64,000 bases of DNA from Lachnospiraceae bacterium. GTDB taxonomy: Bacteria > Bacillota > Clostridia > Lachnospirales > Lachnospiraceae. Location: the NCBI GenBank assembly GCA_017550165.1, contig JAFZQH010000022.1, positions 124,001 to 188,000 on the forward strand, given 5' to 3'. The notes beneath the pieces are model-generated. The model made no database searches. It worked only from the letters and a program-made list of their open reading frames with translations, and was not told the origin of the DNA. A program made the position numbers and the translations under genes. Below are positions 38,693 to 47,561 of the stretch, one piece after another (within the stretch, counting starts at the first letter, position 1; the number at the start of each line of letters is the position of its first letter).

Positions 38693-39379
38693 TTACCTTT
38701 CCTTAATGATGGTAAGTGAATAATAGCTTGCGGAATCCGGAATATCATCAACTGATGTATATACCATCTGATTTTCCATACCGCAGTTCTCCATCATTAT
38801 GGCCTTCTGGTTCTTTTCCTTGATAACCTTCTTAACCTCAGGCATCTTGCTGGCTGCCTTCATGAGGACCTTGGTTCCCGAAAGTTCCAGCGCATCGTCG
38901 ATCTGGTATGATGCGGGAATGACGTGAAGCATCTCATCGCGGTCTACAAGGCTGTCATTTAAATATGCCGATACAGCACAAAATGAAGTAATCCCCGGCA
39001 CCGTCTCAACTTCATAACCCTTGGCTGCAACGTTTCTCTGCATATAGATGTAGGTGGAATATACCGTCGTATCTCCCAGTGTCACTACCACAACATCCTT
39101 TCCCTGATCCAGGCATTCGATGATCTGATCTGCCGCTTTCTCGTAGCCTTCATCAAGAATATCACGATCCTTGGTCATGGGAGTCTCCAGAAGCAGAAGC
39201 TGCTTTCTCTCGATCTCGGGATATGCTCCCTTTGCAATGTTAAATGCAACGCTCTCCGAAGGATTCTTGCCCGGAATGCCGATAACGGGACATTCCTTTA
39301 ATAATCTCAGTGCTTTAAGCGTAAGCAGCTCCGGATCTCCCGGACCCACGCCGATACCGTATAATTTGCCCTTTGCCAT
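38693..39379 (-). CDS. cbiL: Cobalt-factor II/precorrin-2 C20-methyltransferase
   Basis: 228 residues of the tetrapyrrole methylase family. YGIGVGPGDPELLTLKAL begins the chain and VVVVTLGDTTVYSTYIYM is the C20-methyltransferase version of the second motif. With CbiK as the chelatase, the anaerobic (cobalt-early) pathway is implied, hence CbiL rather than CobI. It is the only corrin-ring methylase in the window; the rest of cobalamin synthesis must lie elsewhere. AGGAGG precedes the start, 39 bp from tpiA. Confidence 0.92.
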   Translation of the reverse strand: MAKGKLYGIGVGPGDPELLTLKALRLLKECPVIGIPGKNPSESVAFNIAKGAYPEIERKQLLLLETPMTKDRDILDEGYEKAADQIIECLDQGKDVVVVTLGDTTVYSTYIYMQRNVAAKGYEVETVPGITSFCAVSAYLNDSLVDRDEMLHVIPASYQIDDALELSGTKVLMKAASKMPEVKKVIKEKNQKAIMMENCGMENQMVYTSVDDIPDSASYYSLTIIKER

Positions 39380-39418
39380 ACTTTAACCTCCTATTGTTTT
39401 TTAAGATATCTTATACCT

Positions 39419-40162
39419 TTAATGATTTATGATTTTCCCGAAATCCGCCTTGAGCGATGCGCCTCCTACCAGGCCGCCGTCAATATCCGGCTTTCCGAAA
39501 AGCTCGGCCGCATTATCTCCCTTAACCGACCCGCCGTACTGGATCCTTACTGCATCAGCTGTAGCCTTGTCGTACATCTCTTCAATGCACTTTCTGATGG
39601 CGCCGCATACCTCCTGGGCCTGATCTGCAGAAGCGGTCTTGCCTGTCCCTATAGCCCATATGGGTTCATATGCAATGACCAGCTTGGCAACATCCCCGGC
39701 AGATACGCCTGCAAGATCTGACTTGATCTGCATCCTTATCCAGTCAATGGTGATCCCCATCTCTCTCTGCTCTAGTGTCTCACCGCAGCAAAGAATGGGA
39801 GTAAGACCCGCCTCAATAGCCTTCTTTACCTTCTTGTTAAGGAGCTCATCTGTCTCCTTGAAGTATTCTCTTCTCTCCGAATGTCCGATGATCACGTATT
39901 TAACACCGGCATCCTTAAGCATGGAGGCAGAGATCTCACCGGTAAATGCGCCCTTGTCTTCAAAATACATGTTCTGGGCTCCAACCTCTACATTGGTTCC
40001 CTTAACGGCATTGACAACAGGGATTATATCCACTGCCGGCACGCAGTACACCACGTCGGCAGAGTCCGTCTTAACAAGATCCTTTAACTCTTCACAAAGC
40101 TTTACAGCTTCAGAGGGAGTCATGTTCATCTTCCAGTTGCCTGCGATTATCTTTCTTCTCAT
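39419..40162 (-). CDS. tpiA: Triosephosphate isomerase
   Basis: 247 residues; interconverts dihydroxyacetone phosphate and glyceraldehyde 3-phosphate. [18 protein letters not shown] (catalytic His) and [11 protein letters not shown] (catalytic Glu) are intact. It is the third gene of a gap-pgk-tpiA array; AAAGGAG lies upstream of the start. Confidence 0.98.
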   Translation of the reverse strand: MRRKIIAGNWKMNMTPSEAVKLCEELKDLVKTDSADVVYCVPAVDIIPVVNAVKGTNVEVGAQNMYFEDKGAFTGEISASMLKDAGVKYVIIGHSERREYFKETDELLNKKVKKAIEAGLTPILCCGETLEQREMGITIDWIRMQIKSDLAGVSAGDVAKLVIAYEPIWAIGTGKTASADQAQEVCGAIRKCIEEMYDKATADAVRIQYGGSVKGDNAAELFGKPDIDGGLVGGASLKADFGKIINH

Positions 40163-40203
40163 TTTTTCAGCTCCTTTTGATTCATTAGTTCAGGTGTCAC
40201 ACC

Positions 40204-41397
40204 CTATTTGTTATCCAAAGCCGCGAGGCCCGGAAGTTCGGTTCCCTCTAAAAATTCAAGAGAAGCGCCTCCTCCGGTGGAGATATGGGTCATCTTGTCC
40301 TCAAGTCCGAACTGCTTAACAGCCGCTGCGGAATCCCCTCCGCCGATAATGGTGATGGCATCCATGTCAGCCATAGCCTTGGCCAGTTCCTGCGTACCCT
40401 TTGCGTAATTAGACATCTCGAACACGCCCATAGGACCGTTCCAGAGAATAGTCTTGGCATCCTTTAATGCCTCTATATAGAGTTTTACAGTCTCCGGTCC
40501 GATATCAAGACCCATCTCATCATCCGGGATCTCGTCAATCTTTACTACATGATTGGGAACATCATTCGAGAATTCCTTAGCAACTACCGTATCAACAGGG
40601 ATAAGAAGCTTAACGCCCTTTTCCTTGGCCTTGTCGAACATCTTCTTTGAGTAATCAAGGTATTCGTCCTCAAGAAGGGATTTACCCACCTTGCCGCCTC
40701 TTGCCTTAACAAATGTGTAAGCCATTCCGCCGCCGATTATAAGGGCATCAACCTTCTCCAGGAGATAGTCGATAACGGATATCTTGCTGGAAACCTTTGA
40801 TCCGCCAAGAACAGCGACAAAGGGCCTCTTGGGGTCTTCAACAGCATTGCCCAGGAAATCGATCTCCTTCTTCATCAAATATCCGCTGACAACGGTATCA
40901 ACAAATGAAGCCACTCCCACTGTTGAGGAATGTGCCCTGTGAGCAGAACCGAAGGCATCATTTACGAAAATGTCCGCCAGGTCAGCCAGTTCCTTGCTGA
41001 AGTTCTCCCCGTTCTTGGTCTCTTCCGCACGATATCTGGTGTTCTCTAACAGGACCACGTCACCGTCTTTCATATTGTTAACTGCGGCGGTCACGTTATC
41101 TCCCACCACATTATCGTTCTTTGCAAATACAACTTCCTTGCCCAGAAGCTCTGAAAGTCTCTTGGCTACAGGTGCCAGTGAAAGTTCCGGTAAGGGCTCT
41201 CCCTTGGGCTTGCCCATATGGGAGCACAGGATAAGCCTTCCGCCGTCAGCTATAAGCTTTTTTAATGTGGGCAGGCTGGCTACTATCCTGGTATCATCTG
41301 AGATCTTGCCCTCCTTCATGGGAACGTTGAAGTCGCAGCGCACCAGGACTCTTTTCCCCTTAACATTAATATCATCAATGGTTTTTTTGTTGAACAT
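40204..41397 (-). CDS. pgk: Phosphoglycerate kinase
   Basis: 397 residues; transfers phosphate from 1,3-bisphosphoglycerate to [29 protein letters not shown] and the nucleotide loop [13 protein letters not shown] are present. It is preceded by a strong hairpin in the gap to gap and followed by tpiA after 41 bp. Confidence 0.98.
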   Translation of the reverse strand: MFNKKTIDDINVKGKRVLVRCDFNVPMKEGKISDDTRIVASLPTLKKLIADGGRLILCSHMGKPKGEPLPELSLAPVAKRLSELLGKEVVFAKNDNVVGDNVTAAVNNMKDGDVVLLENTRYRAEETKNGENFSKELADLADIFVNDAFGSAHRAHSSTVGVASFVDTVVSGYLMKKEIDFLGNAVEDPKRPFVAVLGGSKVSSKISVIDYLLEKVDALIIGGGMAYTFVKARGGKVGKSLLEDEYLDYSKKMFDKAKEKGVKLLIPVDTVVAKEFSNDVPNHVVKIDEIPDDEMGLDIGPETVKLYIEALKDAKTILWNGPMGVFEMSNYAKGTQELAKAMADMDAITIIGGGDSAAAVKQFGLEDKMTHISTGGGASLEFLEGTELPGLAALDNK

Positions 41398-41440
41398 TTA
41401 AGTATACCCCCTGACTGATAGAATCCTTACAGATAAAACA

Positions 41441-41476
41441 TGCCGGGGTCAGGCATTTAACCATAACCCCCCGGCA
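41441..41476 (-). terminator. Hairpin between gap and pgk: partial terminator or processing site
   Basis: On the minus strand TGCCGGGG and CCCCGGCA form a perfect 8-bp GC-rich stem with a 20-base loop, followed by TGTTTTATC. It lies 25 bp past the gap stop codon. A leaky terminator or a stability hairpin here would give more gap than pgk mRNA, as known for other Firmicutes gap operons. Confidence 0.55.
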
Positions 41477-41501
41477 ATGTAGATTCCTTAATGATCTTAG
41501 A

Positions 41502-42594
<1,093 letters not shown>

Positions 42595-42656
42595 GTAAAA
42601 AGGGGGGTTGTATTAAAAATTGTATGCAATTATATTTCTTTATGATATTATAGTTT

Positions 42657-42796
42657 TATGACTCCCAATAGTGAATCCAACGAAAGGACGCTTTCGCTTC
42701 GTTTTGAAGCGTAGCGGTTCTAAGTTCATTCTTCGAATTCACTAAGAACCGACGTTCAAAAAAACCTTTCTTTTGGATTCCCTATTTGGAGTCATA
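42657..42796 (-). repeat. Large structured palindromic element, copy 3 (core type B)
   Basis: The outer arms TATGACTCC/GGAGTCATA continue through AATCCAA and GAAAGG complements. On the minus strand the core GAACGTCGGTTCTTAGTG pairs with ACTTAGAACCGCTACG around an apical ATTC/GAAT stem, and ACGAAGCGAAAGCGTCC carries the GAAA mini-hairpin. The apical stem differs from copy 2 (GCTC/GAGC) by compensatory changes. It ends nine bases before the ribosome site of hisK. With the gapA promoter it explains the 306-bp gene-free stretch 42513-42818. Confidence 0.85.
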
Positions 42797-42818
42797 TATA
42801 CTTCGGAGGTTTATTATT

Positions 42819-43628
42819 ATGATAAATAGGGACTTTCACATGCATACATATTTTTCATCCGACTCGGAGGCTAGTCTTGATGTCATGGTTGAGCGGGCGC
42901 TCTCACTTGGGTTGGACGAGATTTGTTTTACCGATCATATGGATATAGATCTGCCGGGGGCGGTGCCGGGGAATGATTTTTTGTTTGATCCGGATGATTA
43001 TTTTGAGAAAATGCAAAAGCTGCGGGAGCAGTATGCCGACAGGATCAGGATAAATATTGGTGTAGAGCTGGGGTTGCAGACCCACATTGTCCGGGAGATG
43101 GAGGAGCTCACAAACAAGTACCCCTTTGATTTTGTTATCGGGTCTTCTCATGTGGTCCACAGGAAGGATCCCTATTATGATGAGTATTTTGAGGGGCGAA
43201 GTGGGCACGATGCTTTTCTTGAATACTATGAATCCATTCTGGAGAACCTTCACGCTTACAAGGGCTTCGATGTATACGGACATTTGGACTATGCCCTGAG
43301 ATATGCTCCTAATAAAGGCTATACCTTAGATTATAAAGAATTCGGTGATGTACTTGATGCTATACTTACGGAGATCGTGGATTCCGGTCTCGGCATCGAG
43401 CTTAATACAGCAGGTCTTCGTTTCGGTATGAACCATCCAAATCCCCATGAAGACGTTATCCGCCGCTATCGAGAACTTGGTGGAGATATTATCACTGTCG
43501 GGTCCGACGCCCATTCTCCCGAGAGCATCGGGTACGCCTTCCACAAGGTAAAGGATATCCTGACAGAGTGCGGATTTACCCACTATAACGTATTTCACGG
43601 ACGGGAAGCAGTGTATATACCGCTGTAA
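42819..43628 (+). CDS. hisK: Histidinol-phosphatase, PHP family (HisK/HisJ)
   Basis: 269 residues. The metal-binding PHP motifs are in order: DFHMHTYFSSDSE, CFTDHMDID, GSSHVVHR, VYGHLDYALR and VGSDAHSPE. The family dephosphorylates histidinol phosphate, the penultimate step of histidine synthesis. The ATG at 42819 has GGAGGT eight bases upstream; the in-frame ATG at 42786 lies inside the structured repeat. The gene is alone on the plus strand, 22 kb from hisHF, and ends before a clear terminator. Confidence 0.88.
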   Translation: MINRDFHMHTYFSSDSEASLDVMVERALSLGLDEICFTDHMDIDLPGAVPGNDFLFDPDDYFEKMQKLREQYADRIRINIGVELGLQTHIVREMEELTNKYPFDFVIGSSHVVHRKDPYYDEYFEGRSGHDAFLEYYESILENLHAYKGFDVYGHLDYALRYAPNKGYTLDYKEFGDVLDAILTEIVDSGLGIELNTAGLRFGMNHPNPHEDVIRRYRELGGDIITVGSDAHSPESIGYAFHKVKDILTECGFTHYNVFHGREAVYIPL

Positions 43629-43723
43629 CAATTCTTAAGGAGCGTCGACCATTAGAATTCGCTACGCGAAAAATGTCTACGCGTGCAGACACCGCTTTGC
43701 GCACGATATCTGCATTAGAAAAA

Positions 43724-43756
43724 ACCCGGTAGGCGGCGCACCTACCGGGTCTTTTA
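43724..43756 (+). terminator. Rho-independent terminator downstream of hisK
   Basis: ACCCGGTAGG and CCTACCGGGT form a perfect 10-bp stem with a 7-base loop, followed by TCTTTT. It lies about 95 bp after the stop; the bases between (43629-43723) hold only short dyads around GTGCAGA/TCTGCAT. Confidence 0.9.
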
Positions 43757-43832
43757 TATGTAAATCATACAAATAGATTGCTTAGGGATGATTATTTGTA
43801 TGATCTACAACAGAGTCATTATAGCACATTAA

Positions 43833-45884
43833 TTATGTATTTTCAATAGGCGTAGGATCAATGACGATACGTCGTTCATCCACCACGGTCACCTTACAGG
43901 TTGCTTTTTTCTTCTTGTTGGACTTGGATGTAACTGTAATGGTTACGGGTTTATCGCTTGTTTTTTTGACCTTGATCTTTCCCTTCTTATCAACCGATAC
44001 TATGGAAGATTTACTGCTCTTCCACGTCACATTGGTGTCTGCGCCTTCAGGAAGAATGGAAGGAATAAGTTTAAAAGTATCGCCCTTTGCCAGAGACAGT
44101 TCAGTCTCGTTAAGGGTAATGCTTGATACTGCCTTGGGAGTGATCTTCAGGGTAAATGTTCCCTTTTTCTTGCTTCCGTCAGCAGCTGTTGCAGTTATCT
44201 TGGCTGTTCCCTGTTTTTTTGCAGTAACCTTCAGGGTCTTTTCATCGATTACTTCTATATCAACCAGCTTCTTACCCTTCTTATCAACAGACCAGGTTAC
44301 ATTATGGTTCTTGGCATTTGAGGGACCAACTGTTACGGTAAGGTTAATGCTCTTTTCCACCTCAACCTTGCCGGAGGTCTTCTTGCCGCTCTTAACCTTT
44401 ACTGAATTTACCTTTGTGGGGCCTTTAATGTTAATAGTCGTAGTTGCAGTCTTGCTGTTTCCCTTGCTGTCTTTTACCGTTACCTTGACCTTGGCTGTTC
44501 CGTTGGCATCCTTTTTTGGATTTACCTCTCCAGTCTCAGGATCAACGGTGATCAGGTTACTGCCCTTTGCGACAGACCACTTGATGGTCATACCGTTAAC
44601 AGGTGGCGTAACGCTCTTCTGCTCAGAAGTCTGAAGCCTTATCTGGCCCAGGAGGTTCAAAGGCGCGTTAGAATAGCTGTCTGTGGCCTTGCTGTAGGTC
44701 ATGGTGTAAGAGTTCTTCTTGAACTTAACTTTCTTTATGGTTGCAGTGGACACAGGGTCTACAGGGTCATCCGGCCCTTCAGGATAAACAGCATTAATGG
44801 CTTTATCGACTTTCAATGGATTTTCTTCCACGGAGACATCACTCATATCATAAAGGAATGACCTTCCATTACGCATGCGGTAATATGCTGTCAGAGCATA
44901 AAAACTCTGCGCCGTGGCCAGACCATTTACGCCGGTATCGTCCGGGTTATGTTTAAACCCGCCTCCACTAACGGCAAATCTTAAAAGTGAATCCAAGAGA
45001 GATTTCCCGTTTTTAATAAATCTGCTGTCTTTTTCGGGATCTATTCCCAGGCTTGCCAATGCTACAATAACCTGATCTATGGTCTCACTGGAGTCATTTT
45101 TTTGCTCACCATAGTATGTTACATATCCAGCAGTATTCTTATCCTGCATTTCGGATAATTTGTTAAGGGCCTCATCAACTGCGGTCTTAACATCCGTTCT
45201 TTTATTGTAATAGGGAGCCAGCGCCTGAATGGTCATGGCTGTGATGTCCGGATCTACAGCATTCCCGTAGGAAGCCTTGTGTAAATTCCATCCTCCACCG
45301 GTTATCTTATTGTCAAGGATATGCTGGATAAGCTTATCCCTTGTTACGTTCCTACCGTTTCTTGAATTGGGTACCGGAGTATATTTCCCTGTGTCATTAC
45401 CTGAATCAAATGCCAGAAGTGCCCAGGTTGCACAATTAAGAGTTCCGTTTGTAATATATTTATAGTCACTTAACGCCTTAATAAGATCATATCCTGCAAC
45501 ATCAGTAGGATCATATCCGAAAGACGACAGGCAGATGATCACCCTTGCATAATCCGTAGGATTTCTCCAAGGCAACATCTGTTCCTTTACCGTAATGTCA
45601 ACATGTCTGAATAAAACTTGAAAATATTCAGATCCAAGATCTATATCTTTACTATAGTCCGAACGGAGATGCCCGAGAATAAACCACTCGGATCCGAGCA
45701 AGTCGTCACTGTGGGTATTCTTGAGAATATTACCAACATATGTCTTGGTTGAATTATACGCCGTTTCAAGGGCTTTCTCATTACTTGCCGAAGCATAGGT
45801 TACCGTAGGCAGCAAACCCGTCATAAGCACCGCCACAAGCAAGGTGGCCAGCCTTCGTCTGAACTTGATTCCTAATTTCTTCAT
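43833..45884 (-). CDS. Secreted alpha/alpha-toroid protein with C-terminal BIG2 domains
   Basis: 683 residues from the ATG at 45884 (GGAG nine bases upstream). A signal peptide (RRRLATLLVAVLMTGLLPTVTYASA) is followed by a helical domain of about 300 residues with repeats such as NPTDYARVIICLSSFGYDP, DPDITAMTIQALAPYYN and ETIDQVIVALASLGIDP. These are the prenyltransferase/squalene-oxidase type repeats of terpenoid-cyclase toroids, the fold of the N-terminal half of transcobalamin. Three BIG2-like domains (about 365-675) follow. There is no LPXTG anchor. The catalytic aspartates of terpene cyclases are not seen, so ligand binding is more likely than catalysis. It is the last of four tandem BIG2 genes. 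Confidence 0.82.
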   Translation of the reverse strand: MKKLGIKFRRRLATLLVAVLMTGLLPTVTYASASNEKALETAYNSTKTYVGNILKNTHSDDLLGSEWFILGHLRSDYSKDIDLGSEYFQVLFRHVDITVKEQMLPWRNPTDYARVIICLSSFGYDPTDVAGYDLIKALSDYKYITNGTLNCATWALLAFDSGNDTGKYTPVPNSRNGRNVTRDKLIQHILDNKITGGGWNLHKASYGNAVDPDITAMTIQALAPYYNKRTDVKTAVDEALNKLSEMQDKNTAGYVTYYGEQKNDSSETIDQVIVALASLGIDPEKDSRFIKNGKSLLDSLLRFAVSGGGFKHNPDDTGVNGLATAQSFYALTAYYRMRNGRSFLYDMSDVSVEENPLKVDKAINAVYPEGPDDPVDPVSTATIKKVKFKKNSYTMTYSKATDSYSNAPLNLLGQIRLQTSEQKSVTPPVNGMTIKWSVAKGSNLITVDPETGEVNPKKDANGTAKVKVTVKDSKGNSKTATTTINIKGPTKVNSVKVKSGKKTSGKVEVEKSINLTVTVGPSNAKNHNVTWSVDKKGKKLVDIEVIDEKTLKVTAKKQGTAKITATAADGSKKKGTFTLKITPKAVSSITLNETELSLAKGDTFKLIPSILPEGADTNVTWKSSKSSIVSVDKKGKIKVKKTSDKPVTITVTSKSNKKKKATCKVTVVDERRIVIDPTPIENT

Positions 45885-45960
45885 AATGCTCATCTCCACT
45901 CCCTATTATTCTTGTTGAACCTCTTATATAATACCCTGTTTTCTCTTTGAAAGCAAGAAA

Positions 45961-45991
45961 GGAGACAGAGAACGCGCCCTGTCTCCCTTTT
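45961..45991 (-). terminator. REP-derived hairpin, possible terminator
   Basis: GGAGACAG and CTGTCTCC flank AGAACGCGCC, a diverged copy of the REP-like family (AGAACCGTCC). On the minus strand TTTCTT follows the stem and on the plus strand CTTTT, so a mobile palindrome may serve as a terminator about 20 bp after the DUF4430-like gene. Confidence 0.6.
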
Positions 45992-46009
45992 GTGTCATTA
46001 TTCCATTAC

Positions 46010-47311
46010 TTATTTTTGATATACTATCGGGGTTACTGTCACTTTTACTTTTGCCTTAACAGTTTTATTGTTTCTGTCTTTTTCTTTAGCTGTAATGGTA
46101 ATAGTAGCCGTTCCTTCCTTTTTAGCCTTAAGCTCGCCTTTGCTGTTTACGCTTACTACTGAAGACTTACTGCTCTTGAATGACCACTTTTGAAGTGCAG
46201 TCTTGGGAAGAAGAGATACTTTTAACTTAGTCTTGCTGGTTTTACCTTTAGTTGACAGATAGATCTTATCTGTCGGAACACCGGTAAATTCTTCCGGTGC
46301 AGTATTCTTAACAGTAACGGATACTGAAGCTCTTTTCTTTCCGCCAATGAATACCTGGATATTAGCTGAGCCTTTCTTCCTAGCCTCGATTGCACCTGTC
46401 TTGGGATCCACCTTAACAATTGAAGGCTTAGAGCTCTTCCATGTAACATCTGTTACTGCAGGCTTAAGAGAAAGAGTAAACTTGTCTCCTGCATAAGCGG
46501 TATACTTTTTGCCATTGTTGATTTTGATTTTTGTCTTGGCACTGGCTTCTTTTGCTGTGTTGGTTACAACACATGCTGGCGCAGTTATAACAGTATCCAT
46601 ATACCCATTATTATACAATCCATCAGCTGTGATTATGTGTGCACCAGCTTTATATAGATTAAAAGTAACCTTCCCTTTTTTATCTGTTATTCCTAATATT
46701 TCTCCATCATCGCACCTAACAGTTACATTGGGAACGGTTTTCTTTATATATCCACCAGTTGCCGAATCATAAACACTGGCATTAAGTGTCAACGTTACAG
46801 ACTTACTACCCTCTACATTCTTATGGGTAGAATCAAAGAAAGTGTATGTATCAGAATAGAACGATGTATCCTGATAAATAAAAGCATCAAGACTATCTCC
46901 GTCATTGACAGGGTCTAAGAAACTCCACGCCGAAGCATTATTTACATAATAGCCATATGCTCCACCATTAGAAACACCCCAAAGTTTAGTTATCTTCCAA
47001 TCTGATCCGGGTTCTGTAGCATACCCATCATTACCATAGAATTCTTTGTGAGCAACTAAAAGGACATCGTTTATGGAAATGCCTGAGTTACCATCTACAT
47101 CGCTTACTTCAATTTCTTTCTGGCCCATTAAACTTCCATCATTTGCTAAAGCCAATACTCCCGCATTCGATACCGTAAGGTATACTTTAATTGTCTTGGC
47201 CGCCTCAGCAGCATTAGCAACTGCTGTTCCAATCGGCATCATGCTTGCCATCATAACAACAGACAATGCCGTCGCCATGAGTTTCTTGATTTTTAATCTA
47301 AATCTTTCCAT
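46010..47311 (-). CDS. Secreted DUF4430-like protein with two BIG2 domains
   Basis: 433 residues with a signal peptide (KLMATALSVVMMASMMPIGTAVANA). Residues about 40-150 contain TVSNAGVLALANDGSLMGQK, an EF-hand-like loop (DVDGNSGISIND), KLWGVSN, then GYYVNN and NDGDSLDAFIYQD. The last two are the closing signature of DUF4430 domains, the beta domain of transcobalamin and intrinsic factor. A beta domain with VPNVTVRCDDGEILGITDKKG follows, then two BIG2 domains from about 265 to 430. The same domain recurs in the 1677-residue neighbour (ANDGSLMAQK, KLWGIEA, TAFIYKD). No cell-wall anchor is visible. Confidence 0.75.
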   Translation of the reverse strand: MERFRLKIKKLMATALSVVMMASMMPIGTAVANAAEAAKTIKVYLTVSNAGVLALANDGSLMGQKEIEVSDVDGNSGISINDVLLVAHKEFYGNDGYATEPGSDWKITKLWGVSNGGAYGYYVNNASAWSFLDPVNDGDSLDAFIYQDTSFYSDTYTFFDSTHKNVEGSKSVTLTLNASVYDSATGGYIKKTVPNVTVRCDDGEILGITDKKGKVTFNLYKAGAHIITADGLYNNGYMDTVITAPACVVTNTAKEASAKTKIKINNGKKYTAYAGDKFTLSLKPAVTDVTWKSSKPSIVKVDPKTGAIEARKKGSANIQVFIGGKKRASVSVTVKNTAPEEFTGVPTDKIYLSTKGKTSKTKLKVSLLPKTALQKWSFKSSKSSVVSVNSKGELKAKKEGTATITITAKEKDRNNKTVKAKVKVTVTPIVYQK

Positions 47312-47430
47312 ACGATTAAAACTCCTCTCCTTGTTAGTTATGTAAACTATTATTTGCGGTATTCCACCGCTTAATCATTTTACCACCATCCACACAAACC
47401 TTAAACAAAGCATTTCATTATCCCTGTAAA

Positions 47431-47461
47431 AAACAAAAAGACCGCTAATCAGCAGCCTTTT
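47431..47461 (-). terminator. Rho-independent terminator of the transglutaminase gene
   Basis: On the minus strand AAAAGGCTGCT and AGCGGTCTTTT pair over 11 bp (two G-U pairs) around GATT, running into a T-rich tail. It lies 100 bp past the stop codon. The rest of the 250-bp gap holds only two direct copies of TATAGGTTTT. Confidence 0.75.
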
Positions 47462-47561
47462 CGACAATATTTCTTTAATGCCATAAGTATTTCCTTATGA
47501 TTATAGTTCCTTATAGGTTTTAAAATCTCTTATAGTTCATTATAGGTTTTGTCAATAACAC

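Noticed and set aside
39380-39418. Cobalamin riboswitch in front of cbiL
   Set aside because: The gap is 39 bp and consists of a ribosome site and AT-rich bases; a riboswitch needs about 200.
43629-43723. Small gene or RNA between hisK and its terminator
   Set aside because: Only short dyads and no open frame with a ribosome site are visible; I see no known RNA motif.
43861-44634. 257-codon plus-strand frame opposite the toroid/BIG2 gene, and similar frames at 47566 and 49724
   Set aside because: They mirror Lys/Thr/Val-rich BIG2 coding sequence and have no start signals or recognisable domain.
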